This document shows, in pieces, positions 1 through 6,364 of a DNA stretch of 6,689 nt. Source of the stretch: Anaerolineales bacterium UBA6128 (lineage in GTDB: Bacteria > Chloroflexota > Anaerolineae > UBA1429). How positions within the stretch are numbered: the first letter of the stretch is position 1; every line of letters starts with the position of its first letter. The stretch spans positions 1 through 6,689 of the forward strand of contig DIVQ01000066.1 in NCBI GenBank assembly GCA_002423325.1, written 5' to 3'. A program made the translations under genes and the position numbers. A model generated the notes under the pieces. It saw only the letters and a program-made list of their open reading frames with translations. It searched no databases and was not told the DNA's origin.

Positions 1-401
1 GCCGCTTCGATCGCGATGCCCCCGCCCTGGCTGTTGAGCACGACGCGGATCAGGTGCCCGGGAAACAGCTCCGGCAGGCGGTTGATGAGCTTGAGGCGGG
101 GAATAGTAGGGTAGCCGTAGCGCACGTGGGTGAGGTGCTTCATCTGCTCGGCGACGGCGGCGAGCACATCTGGCTGGCAGTAGCCCACGTTCAGCGTCCA
201 TGCCTGCGCGGTACAGTCAATGTAAGTCTTGCCATCGGTGTCGCGGACCAGGGCACTCCCTGGAATGCCCTCATAGAGGATCTGACGCTTGAGGTGGACC
301 AGGGATCGCGCTCGTGCTTGCTCGACCTCCGCCTCAGAAACCTGCGTCAGAAGCGTCGTGATCTCTTCCGGGGATAGCACCAAGGGCTCGAAAGTCGCCA
401 T
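1..401 (-). CDS. Class III (fold-type I) PLP-dependent aminotransferase, N-terminal part, cut by the window edge
   Basis: Only the first 133 codons are present. The start is fixed by AAGGAGG at 408-414, six bases before the ATG. After a leader of about 50 residues comes the class III fold: a DTDGKTYIDCTAQAW stretch (residues 54-68), LNVGYCQPDVLAAVAEQ (70-86), where most relatives have LNVGHCHP, then an RYGYP segment. The family covers 4-aminobutyrate, ornithine, diaminobutyrate and omega-amino acid:pyruvate transaminases, and also some PLP amino-acid racemases/epimerases. The lysine that would bind PLP lies outside the window. The segment at residues 126-133 reads GGGIAIEA, where the common form is (N)SGSEANEA, so the Glu and Asn of that motif are both Ile. 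It follows alr in the same direction but has its own promoter. Substrate cannot be told. The family call is firm; whether it is a transaminase or a racemase is open. Confidence 0.85.
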   Translation of the reverse strand, partial: MATFEPLVLSPEEITTLLTQVSEAEVEQARARSLVHLKRQILYEGIPGSALVRDTDGKTYIDCTAQAWTLNVGYCQPDVLAAVAEQMKHLTHVRYGYPTIPRLKLINRLPELFPGHLIRVVLNSQGGGIAIEA

Positions 402-468
402 GTCGCTCCTCCTTGAGCACCGGTCCCTCTATCTGGGCACAAGCTGACGATATGCGGTTGTCAAAGCC

Positions 469-498
469 ATTATAGGCCGCAGTGCAGTTGGGCGTCAA
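469..498 (-). promoter_or_regulatory. Sigma-70-type promoter of the aminotransferase gene
   Basis: On the minus strand, TTGACG (493-498) is followed after 18 bases by a perfect TATAAT (469-474). Transcription would start near 462, giving a leader of about 60 bases before the ATG at 401. The promoter lies in the 206-base gap after alr, so the aminotransferase can be expressed apart from the upstream genes. I found no convincing Rho-independent terminator in the rest of this gap (499-607), only short weak stems, so read-through from alr is also possible. Confidence 0.75.
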
Positions 499-607
499 AC
501 CGAAAAGCCTTGCAGCTAGAAGGGGCAATGCGGGGCGAACTCCTGGCCCGTTGAGTCGTGCGTCGACGGCAAGAATCCGTGTAGTGTTTGCTGTTGTTCG
601 TGCCGGC

Positions 608-1789
608 TCAGTGCACCGGGGTGACGCTGTTGATCGGCGAGCCGCCGCGCAGGTAGACACGGAATACCCGCGGCAGGAGGGCCGAGATGACCTCGTAGCT
701 GATGGTGTCAGCCCAGGTCGCCAGCTCGTCCGCGTCGATCTCATCGTCGCCCTGGCAACCCAGGATCACCGCCTCATCGTTAGCCTGCACATCGGGGATG
801 TGGGTGACATCCACGACGAAGGCATCCATGCACACGCGTCCCAGGATCGGTGCCCGCTGCCCGTGGATCAGCACGGCGCCACGGCCGGACACGCTGCGCG
901 GATAGCCATCGCCGTAGCCAACGGCGATCAAGGCCACCCGCGTCGGTGCGGAAGTAACGAATGTGCAGCCGTAGCTGACCCCCACGCCGGCTGGCAGGGT
1001 GCGCACCCGCCCCACCACACACTTGAGGGTCATCGCTGGTCGCAGCCCAGCCGGCAGCGCGACGGAGGAAGCCGGAGGAAGCCCGTACAGGGCAATGCCG
1101 CAACGCACGAGCTCAAAACGGCTTTCCGGAAGCATCAGCGCTGCGGCACTGTTCGCCGTGTGGCGGATCGGCACGTGTAGGCCGGCGTCCTCCAGCTGCT
1201 GCCACACCTGATTGAAGACAGTCAGCTGTCGGCGCGTATAGGCCTGGTCCACGTCGTCGGCCGAGGCAAAGTGTGTCCACAGCCCCTGGAGCTGCAGGCC
1301 AGGCAGCTTGCTGACGGCACGCGCAAAGGGCAGCACCTCGTCGGGCATCAGCCCAAACCGGCTCATGCCCGTGTCGACCTTGATATGTACGGGTAGCTCC
1401 GTCACACCGGCACTGGCGGCAGCTAGCGACAGCGCTTGTGCCAGCTCAACGGTATCCACCGATGGAATGACCGAGCGCAGCACGATGTCCAGCGCGTCCG
1501 TTGGCAGCGAGCGTCCCAGCACCAGGATCGGCGCGATCACGCCCACCGCGCGCAGCTCCACCCCCTCCAGGACACGGTTGACGCCCACCCAGGTGGCTCC
1601 GCTGGCCAGCGCCGTGCGCACCACGGGCTGCATGCCGTGGCCGTAGGCGTTGGCCTTGACCACCGCCATCAGCTCGGTTTGCGGGCCGATGTGTTCCTTC
1701 AGAATGCGCGCATTGTCGGCGATGGCGTCGAGGTCGATCTCGGCCCAGGTCTGCAATTGTCTCGAAAGGGCACGCGGGTCACTGCGCAT
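608..1789 (-). CDS. alr: Alanine racemase (PLP-dependent)
   Basis: Interconverts L- and D-alanine in the cytoplasm, normally to supply D-alanine for peptidoglycan, and catabolically in some bacteria. The 393 residues are full length (the usual range is about 360-390). The N-terminal TIM barrel carries the PLP lysine K45 in AVVKANAYGHG. K137 in VHIKVDTGMSR matches the lysine that is carbamylated in the Geobacillus enzyme. RHTANSAA (209-216) and VRCGIALYG (228-236) are also typical. The C-terminal domain supplies the second catalytic base, Y273 in GVSYGCTF, and CMD at 320-322, whose next residue is Ala rather than the usual Gln or Met. All key residues are present, so it should be active. Its ATG lies inside the end of larA (11-base overlap, ATGCGCAGTGA) and there is only a weak Shine-Dalgarno sequence (TAGG), which points to translational coupling. 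A broader amino-acid racemase role is possible but not indicated. Confidence 0.95.
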   Translation of the reverse strand: MRSDPRALSRQLQTWAEIDLDAIADNARILKEHIGPQTELMAVVKANAYGHGMQPVVRTALASGATWVGVNRVLEGVELRAVGVIAPILVLGRSLPTDALDIVLRSVIPSVDTVELAQALSLAAASAGVTELPVHIKVDTGMSRFGLMPDEVLPFARAVSKLPGLQLQGLWTHFASADDVDQAYTRRQLTVFNQVWQQLEDAGLHVPIRHTANSAAALMLPESRFELVRCGIALYGLPPASSVALPAGLRPAMTLKCVVGRVRTLPAGVGVSYGCTFVTSAPTRVALIAVGYGDGYPRSVSGRGAVLIHGQRAPILGRVCMDAFVVDVTHIPDVQANDEAVILGCQGDDEIDADELATWADTISYEVISALLPRVFRVYLRGGSPINSVTPVH

Positions 1790-3083
1790 GGTTGCCTACC
1801 ACATAAGGGATTGTCAGCGGCCCGGCGGGCAAGACAGCCACCGCGGGTCGCCCGCCGAGCTTGGCGATGCAGGCGTCCACCGTCGCCTGCAAATCAGCGG
1901 CTGGCGTGAGCTTGCAGGCGCGCACAAGCGCGGGCGTCATGCTGCTCACCAATTGAATCTCGTAGCGCATCATGGGGTAGGCAAAAAGCTGCGCCTCCCA
2001 CTGATCCAGAACCGGCGCGGGCAGCGATTCGATGTGCTTCAGGATGTCCGCAGCCGAAGATCCGGCTTGCATCAGCGGCCCAAAATTGCCGTGGTCTGGC
2101 AGCCCATCGGCACACTCGCTGGCGATGACGATGGTACCGCCCGGCGCGGTGATGCGTGCAGCTGCCGCAATGCCCTTGATCGTCTGGTACAGGTTCTGAT
2201 CCAGCGGGAAGCCGCTGTTGGAGGTGATGGTCAGCGGGAAGCGCCGCGCCACCGGCTGCATGGCCTCCCGTCGCGCCTGCTCGCAGCCCGCGCGATGCGC
2301 CTGGACATAATCACCACAGTAGATGCCTGTGATAGCCTTGGCGGGGTTCAGGGTCACATTGACTAAAAAGTCGGGCGGGCAGGACTGTACCAGGCGCTCC
2401 ACCTCCTGCCGCACGGGGTTGTCCTCCACCGTGCCGAATGTGCTCATGGGGTGGGCCATCAGCGCGAACGAGTGCACGTCGATGATCGTCTCAATGGAGG
2501 CGATGCCCGGCACGATGGCTTTGGCCCCGCCCGAGAATCCAGCAAAAAAGTGCGGCTCGATAAAGCCCAATGCGATGCGCTTGTCCGCCTGGGTATAGAG
2601 CCGATTCACCGCCGCGCGATGGCCCTCGGTCGTGCGCCCGATCTCTTCTTGCTGGCGCGGGTCGAAAGCATCGTGGTTGACCACCTGCAGCCGCGCGGCC
2701 AAGTCCGCCCCAAACATGGCGGCGATTTCCTCGGGTGTGTTGGCGCGGTGGCTGCCGTTTCCCAGCAGCACCGTCACCTCCTCCGGTTGCCGCCCCAATT
2801 CCCGCAGCAGCCAGGGTAGTAACCGGCGGTTAGGTACTGGACGCGTCCCGTCGGAAGTGATGATCAGCACACGATCGCCGGGGCGCACAACCTCGCGCAG
2901 CGGCCTGCTGCCAATGGGGCTCTCGCAGGTCCTGCGTAGCCAGCGCCGCGCGTCCGCCAGCGGCGCAGCGGACTGGGGGGAGATGACCGTCCACTCTGCC
3001 GCCTGGGAATCCATTTGCAGGCGCAGGTGGCTCTGGCCATAGTGGATGTCTGCGTGGTCGGGTGTAAGAGTGGGGCTGCTCAT
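1779..3083 (-). CDS. larA: LarA-type nickel-pincer lactate racemase homologue (DUF2088 family)
   Basis: LarA interconverts L- and D-lactate by hydride transfer through a nickel-pincer nucleotide bound to a lysine. Homologues act on other 2-hydroxyacids such as malate, 2-hydroxyglutarate or phenyllactate. The 434 residues match the family length. The active-site set is complete: H112 in LLGNGSHRAN, H178 in GFIEPHFFAGFSGG, the cofactor lysine K188 in GGAKAIVPGI, and H204 in IDVHSF. Each is offset by +4 from H108, H174, K184 and H200 of Lactobacillus plantarum LarA, as I recall that numbering. Q300 and K303 in NLYQTIKG match its Q295/K298 pair, and R81 sits in DGTRPVP. It therefore looks functional if the cell makes the cofactor (LarB/LarC/LarE, not in this window). 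The start is the first ATG after an in-frame TGA five codons upstream. No Shine-Dalgarno sequence is obvious. It lies 73 bases after the flavoprotein gene and overlaps alr. The exact substrate is inferred as lactate from the neighbours. Confidence 0.9.
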   Translation of the reverse strand: MSSPTLTPDHADIHYGQSHLRLQMDSQAAEWTVISPQSAAPLADARRWLRRTCESPIGSRPLREVVRPGDRVLIITSDGTRPVPNRRLLPWLLRELGRQPEEVTVLLGNGSHRANTPEEIAAMFGADLAARLQVVNHDAFDPRQQEEIGRTTEGHRAAVNRLYTQADKRIALGFIEPHFFAGFSGGAKAIVPGIASIETIIDVHSFALMAHPMSTFGTVEDNPVRQEVERLVQSCPPDFLVNVTLNPAKAITGIYCGDYVQAHRAGCEQARREAMQPVARRFPLTITSNSGFPLDQNLYQTIKGIAAAARITAPGGTIVIASECADGLPDHGNFGPLMQAGSSAADILKHIESLPAPVLDQWEAQLFAYPMMRYEIQLVSSMTPALVRACKLTPAADLQATVDACIAKLGGRPAVAVLPAGPLTIPYVVGNHAQ

Positions 3084-3090
3084 CGCTGCT

Positions 3091-3156
3091 CTATCTCATC
3101 GGGCTCGCGATGCGACCATCGCGGGCAGACTGGATGTACAATTCATCGTATGCCAT
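3091..3156 (-). CDS. Possible 21-residue linking ORF between the flavoprotein gene and larA
   Basis: An ATG follows the flavoprotein gene's TAG stop with no base between (TAGATG) and opens a 21-codon frame, MAYDELYIQSARDGRIASPMR, which stops seven bases before the larA ATG. It is in the same frame as the upstream gene. It has no recognisable domain. It could act only as a bridge that carries ribosomes from one gene to the next, since larA lacks a clear ribosome binding site. It could also be a former C-terminal tail left by a new stop codon, or chance. I cannot show that it is translated. Confidence 0.25.
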   Translation of the reverse strand: MAYDELYIQSARDGRIASPMR

Positions 3157-4539
3157 CTATGCATCTGGGAACATTTTCCCCGGGTTCAGGATGCCTTTGG
3201 GATCGAACAGCCGCTTGATCTTGCGCATGGTTTCCAGGCTCGTGCCGTGCTCCAGCGGCATGAACTCCCGCTTGCCAATGCCTACGCCGTGCTCGCCGGT
3301 GCACGTGCCGCCCACACTCAACACCCAGTGCACCAGGCGGCGGTTGAATTCGGCCGTCCGCTCATGCTCGTGCTCGCTACTCTTGTCGGACAGCATCTCC
3401 ACGTGCATGTTACCATCGCCGGCGTGCCCAAACGTCGCGATGCGCACATGCAGCTCTTCCGCCAGGGCGTAGGCTTTCTGCACGGCCTCGGTATAGTGCG
3501 AAATGGGCACCACAATGTCGCCGATCTCCGCCCGGCTGCCCGTGTTGAGCTGCTTGACCGCCTCGTGCGCCTGCTTGCGCGCATGCCACAGCTTCTCACG
3601 CTCAGGCGGCGTCAGCCCCTTCTCGAACGAGACGCAGCCAGCTTCGCGGCAGGTTTCCTCGACCAGCTCCAGCTCCTGCTCGATGCCAGCCGGCAGCCCG
3701 TGGAACTCCATCACCAGCGTGGGCGCCTCGGCCAGCGTCGACTTGGTCCAGGCGTTGACGATGCCCACGATCGTCGGATCCATCAGCTCCAGTGCGGCCG
3801 GGGTAGGGCCGTAGCGGTTAATGGCGTATATGACTTCTGCCGCTGCTTCCATCGTCTCAAATACCGCCACGGCAGCCACCACCTCGGGGCGGATGCGCAG
3901 CCGCAGGGTGATCTCGGTCACGATGCCCAGCGTGCCCTCCGAGCCCACGATCAACCGGCACAGGTCATAGCCGCTCGAGGACTTGATCACCGGCCGCCCG
4001 ATGCGGATGATCTCGCCATCGGCCAGCACCACCTGCAACTGCAAGACATAATCCTTGGTCGCGCCGTACTTGACCGCGTGCATGCCGCTGGAATTGTTGG
4101 CCACCATCCCGCCGATGGTCGCGATATCGCTGGAGCCCGGCGCGGGCGGGAAGAACAGGCCATAGCGCGCCAGCCGCTTGTTCAGCTCATCGTAGATGAT
4201 GCCCGGCTGGGCCACCACCTGCAGGTCCTGCTCGCGCACCTCCAGGATCTGGTTCATGCGGATCAGGTCGACCACAATGCCGCCGCAGACGGGGATTGGG
4301 TTGCCTTCCAGGCTGCTGCCGCCGCACCACGGGGTGACGGGGATCGAGAGCTCGTTGGCATGGCGCAGGATTGCGCTGACCTCCTCGGCACTCAGCGGCC
4401 ACACCACCACATCGGGTGGGTGCGGCGTGTGGAACGATTCGTCCTGTGCGTGTGCCTCGAGGTCTGCCGCCTTGATGGAGACGCGGTCCGCGCCCAGTAG
4501 GGCGGTCAGCATGTCGAGCGTTGCCTGCGTGATGGCCAT
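3157..4539 (-). CDS. FAD-linked D-lactate / D-2-hydroxyacid dehydrogenase (GlcD family)
   Basis: A 460-residue flavoprotein of the D-lactate dehydrogenase/glycolate oxidase subunit D type. It would oxidise a D-2-hydroxyacid, probably D-lactate to pyruvate, passing electrons to a quinone, cytochrome or electron-transfer flavoprotein. The N-terminal PCMH FAD-binding domain (about 1-215) shows TPWCGGSSLEGN (69-80), PGSSDIATIGG (134-144), VANNSSGMHAVKYG (146-159) and VGSEGTLGIVTE (198-209). The C-terminal FAD-oxidase domain shows HAGDGNMH (372-379), whose two histidines fit a metal-binding pair in relatives, and GEHGVGIGKREFM (415-427). No membrane anchor or Fe-S extension is seen, so it is the D-type subunit alone. 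The start is at 4539 because GGGAGG lies four bases upstream; an in-frame ATG 31 codons earlier would lie inside the promoter. It is first in the minus-strand cluster, ahead of larA, which supports D-lactate as substrate. Glycolate or D-2-hydroxyglutarate are alternatives. Confidence 0.9.
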   Translation of the reverse strand: MAITQATLDMLTALLGADRVSIKAADLEAHAQDESFHTPHPPDVVVWPLSAEEVSAILRHANELSIPVTPWCGGSSLEGNPIPVCGGIVVDLIRMNQILEVREQDLQVVAQPGIIYDELNKRLARYGLFFPPAPGSSDIATIGGMVANNSSGMHAVKYGATKDYVLQLQVVLADGEIIRIGRPVIKSSSGYDLCRLIVGSEGTLGIVTEITLRLRIRPEVVAAVAVFETMEAAAEVIYAINRYGPTPAALELMDPTIVGIVNAWTKSTLAEAPTLVMEFHGLPAGIEQELELVEETCREAGCVSFEKGLTPPEREKLWHARKQAHEAVKQLNTGSRAEIGDIVVPISHYTEAVQKAYALAEELHVRIATFGHAGDGNMHVEMLSDKSSEHEHERTAEFNRRLVHWVLSVGGTCTGEHGVGIGKREFMPLEHGTSLETMRKIKRLFDPKGILNPGKMFPDA

Positions 4540-4555
4540 CGATCCTCCCGAAAGA

Positions 4556-4568
4556 GCCGCCTGGCGGC
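4556..4568 (-). promoter_or_regulatory. GC hairpin in the leader of the flavoprotein gene
   Basis: In the predicted leader of about 43 bases, GCCGCC and GGCGGC form a compact inverted repeat around one central base (five pairs with a three-base loop in RNA). It is followed by TCTTT and then, seven bases after the stem, by the ribosome binding site GGGAGG. It could stabilise the 5' end, tune translation, or act as a weak attenuator. The run of U is too poor for a firm terminator call. Confidence 0.4.
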
Positions 4569-4588
4569 CGATTGTGCAAACGCGGCGT

Positions 4589-4617
4589 AGTATATCGCAG
4601 CGGTTGACCCGTGTCAA
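4589..4617 (-). promoter_or_regulatory. Strong sigma-70-type promoter of the flavoprotein-larA-alr cluster, with a palindrome over the -35 box
   Basis: On the minus strand, a perfect TTGACA (4612-4617) is separated by the ideal 17 bases from TATACT (4589-4594), which differs from TATAAT at one base. Transcription would start near 4582, about 43 bases before the flavoprotein ATG. The -35 box is part of an imperfect palindrome at 4604-4617 (TTGAC, four bases, GTCAA), the kind of site a dimeric repressor such as a GntR-family regulator could occupy. The promoter elements are visible directly; the operator role is inference, and no regulator gene is present. Confidence 0.75.
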
Positions 4618-4775
4618 TCGCTGGGCAAGCATTTGCAGGGCTAGGCCATTTGCGCCATGCTACGGCCGTCCGTCGGGCGGCGTGGGATGTGGCTTCTGCT
4701 CTTGAAGACGGGGCTGGGGGGGACACGTTGCCGCACGGAGGACCACCCCCGCAGCGTGACGGAGGGTCGCGATCC

Positions 4776-5939
4776 ATGATCAGCCAGCAGCAAGCAAACC
4801 TGTTCGTTCTGGCCAGGCAGCACCTCACGCCCGACTCGCGCCTGGAGGATGTGGTTCGCGTCGCTGGAGACATCGGCGGGCTGCATGCCACCAACGCCAT
4901 GACGCCCTACCTGTCGCTCTGGGCCCGCTGCTCGGGATTCACCCGCGGGTGCCTGGAGCAAGAGCTGTACGAGCGGCGCACGCTGGCAAGGCTGCGCTCG
5001 GTGCGCGGCACGATCTACATCTACCCGCGGGAGTTCCTGCCAATCGCCTTTGCCGCGACCTCCGCCTCCGCGATGGCTGCTTCGCGCCGCTACATGGAGG
5101 CGCTGGGCGTGCCGTTCGAGCAGTACGAGCGCGTCTCGCAGGACATCTTGCACCTGCTCGCAGGCCGAGAGATGTCCGCGATCGCCATCCGGCGGGCCCT
5201 GCAAACGGACGCTTACGTGCCCACCGTGCTCAGTACCATGTGCGACCTTGGCCTGCTGGTGCGCGCTCGGCCCAACAGCGGTTGGAGGGACGCCCACCAC
5301 AGCTATGCCCGCTTTGAAGAGTATCTGCCAGGCGCAGACCTGCGCCAGTACGGCGAGGAGGAGGCCACCGTCGCACTGATCCGCCAGTACCTGCGCGCCT
5401 TTGGCCCGGCCAGCGAAGGAGACATCGCCTGGTGGAGCGGCTTTACGCGCTCACGGGTGCGCACGGCGCTGCGTGCGCTGGAGACAGAGGTCAGACAGGT
5501 CCAGCTCGAGCGCAGCGAGCAGCCATGCTGGCTGCTGGGCGAGGATGTCGAGGGGCTGCAGCAGGCGCGCGCGATAGGCCCGCCCGTGGTCAACCTGCTG
5601 CCCAACCTGGACCCATACCTGATGGGCTACCGCGAGCGCGCGCGTTGGCTGGACGAGGCCCGCACTCCCTGGATATTTGACCGCGCGGGCAACGCTACCA
5701 GTACCATCCTGGTGGACGGACGGGCGGCCGGGGTGTGGGATGTGGCGCCTGCCGGTGAGCCTGCCATCAGCGTGTTCCTGTTCGAGGAGCCGCCACCGGA
5801 GCTCCTGGAGCTGGTCACGGAGCAAGCCCGCCGGCTCGGCCATTTCATCCTGGAGCGCGAGGCGAGCGTGCGCCGCGTGCCGGGGATGGTGCCCCTCCCG
5901 CAACGCAATGCGGGAGGGTTCATGTCGCCACTGCGATAG
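4776..5939 (+). CDS. Winged-helix DNA-binding protein of the AlkZ/YcaQ-related family (HTH_42)
   Basis: The 387-residue protein has the length and landmarks of the HTH_42 family: YLSLWAR (45-51), VRGTIYIYPREFL near 75-87, a winged-helix segment around 213-230 (GDIAWWSGFTRSRVRTAL), and LLPNLDPYLMGYRERARWLD near 273-292 followed by the ILVDGRAAGVWDV strand region. Studied members, AlkZ and YcaQ, are DNA glycosylases that unhook interstrand crosslinks and use a Gln-x-Gln or Gln-x-Asp motif. Here the equivalent site reads G-L-H37-A-T39-N, so the catalytic glutamines are His and Thr. It therefore belongs to a different subfamily, and glycosylase activity should not be assumed. The start at 4776 is chosen because GGAGGG (4761-4766) lies nine bases upstream; the frame is open further upstream, but that stretch lacks family similarity. 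It is a single gene, divergent from the flavoprotein gene. I found no good promoter match in 4618-4760. An intragenic hairpin lies near its 3' end. Confidence 0.85.
   Translation: MISQQQANLFVLARQHLTPDSRLEDVVRVAGDIGGLHATNAMTPYLSLWARCSGFTRGCLEQELYERRTLARLRSVRGTIYIYPREFLPIAFAATSASAMAASRRYMEALGVPFEQYERVSQDILHLLAGREMSAIAIRRALQTDAYVPTVLSTMCDLGLLVRARPNSGWRDAHHSYARFEEYLPGADLRQYGEEEATVALIRQYLRAFGPASEGDIAWWSGFTRSRVRTALRALETEVRQVQLERSEQPCWLLGEDVEGLQQARAIGPPVVNLLPNLDPYLMGYRERARWLDEARTPWIFDRAGNATSTILVDGRAAGVWDVAPAGEPAISVFLFEEPPPELLELVTEQARRLGHFILEREASVRRVPGMVPLPQRNAGGFMSPLR
5893..5918. repeat. Perfect 10-bp inverted repeat inside the 3' end of the winged-helix gene
   Basis: CCCTCCCGCA (5893-5902) and TGCGGGAGGG (5909-5918) are exact reverse complements with a six-base loop, giving a very stable hairpin. 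It encodes roughly residues 373-381 (PLPQRNAGG) and ends 21 bases before the stop. Only TT follows it, so it is not a standard intrinsic terminator. It could be a dispersed palindromic element that landed in the gene end, an mRNA 3'-end stabiliser, or a structure that limits read-through into the convergent gene. Confidence 0.6.
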
Positions 5940-5965
5940 CGCCTGTTTCGGGTGCGTCTTGCAGC

Positions 5966-6364
5966 CTACTCCTGCGTTGTGCTGACCCCTGGCTCGGTCA
6001 GCGGCTCGGATGTCGGCCCACCGTCGGCTTGCGCAGGCAGGGCGCCATCGTGGTGCGTGGCATGCGGGCCATAGCGCTTCCAGAGATACCCGGCCACGAC
6101 CAGCACGCCCAGGATTAGGAAAAGCCCCGGGCAACAGACGAGAGCGGCTACACCGAAATGCCTTAGGGTCATGGCGCCGCGGTCACGCAGGCCGAACAAC
6201 TCTCCTCGCTCGCCTGGCTGTAGGCCAAACGGACGCGCGCGCAGGGTGGAGCGCGAACCGCTCGCCCACCGTGCGCCAAGGCCCAGGGCGGCGAGCGTGC
6301 CCACGATCAGCCCCATGATCACCAGTCCCGCGACCAGGCCAAACCAAAACTGTCTCTTGGGCAT
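5966..6364 (-). CDS. Small hypothetical membrane protein with two predicted transmembrane helices
   Basis: I do not recognise this 132-residue protein. The start at 6364 is supported by GGAGGT (6370-6375) five bases upstream; an earlier in-frame ATG at 6400 has no such signal. A short positive N-terminus (MPKRQ) leads into a first hydrophobic helix (about 6-31, rich in G, L, V). A basic loop of about 40 residues follows (32-70, several Arg, LQPGERGELFGLRDRG), then a second helix (about 70-95, with a Cys-Cys-Pro at 77-79) ending in YLWKRYG. The polar tail of about 33 residues contains HATHH and is rich in Pro, Thr and Glu. By the positive-inside rule the loop is probably cytoplasmic, which would put both ends outside, but this is uncertain. 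It converges on the winged-helix gene with 26 bases between stops. Strong hydrophobic segments and the ribosome binding site support a real gene. Confidence 0.65.
   Translation of the reverse strand: MPKRQFWFGLVAGLVIMGLIVGTLAALGLGARWASGSRSTLRARPFGLQPGERGELFGLRDRGAMTLRHFGVAALVCCPGLFLILGVLVVAGYLWKRYGPHATHHDGALPAQADGGPTSEPLTEPGVSTTQE
5981..6002. repeat. Perfect 7-bp inverted repeat at the 3' end of the membrane-protein gene
   Basis: GCTGACC (5981-5987) and GGTCAGC (5996-6002) pair exactly around an eight-base loop. It lies inside the last codons of the minus-strand membrane protein and 41 bases downstream of the winged-helix stop on the plus strand. No T-run follows on either strand. It may help separate the two convergent transcripts, but this is only a possibility. 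Confidence 0.4.

Noticed and set aside
499..607. Rho-independent terminator after alr
   Set aside because: Only short stems of about four pairs (ACGG/CCGT, GGGC/GCCC, CCTT/AAGG before TTTT) are present; none is strong enough to call.
482..1180. Plus-strand open frame of 232 codons opposite alr
   Set aside because: Antisense to a clear alanine racemase, with low-complexity Arg/Ala/Gly content and no ribosome binding site.
3046..4500. Long plus-strand open frame of 484 codons opposite the flavoprotein gene
   Set aside because: It is a GC-rich antisense shadow: the translation is His/Arg-rich without any domain, while the minus-strand frame carries all the FAD-oxidase motifs.
4540..4632. Longer N-terminus for the flavoprotein (start at 4632)
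   Set aside because: That extension would cover the promoter and leader; a proper ribosome binding site lies directly before the ATG at 4539 and the family begins there.
4604..4635. Plus-strand promoter using TTGACC at 4604
   Set aside because: No acceptable -10 box at 16-18 bases; the motif is the other half of the palindrome in the minus-strand promoter.
4611..4775. Longer N-terminus for the winged-helix protein (start at 4611)
   Set aside because: The extra 55 residues show no family features and a good GGAGGG precedes the ATG at 4776.
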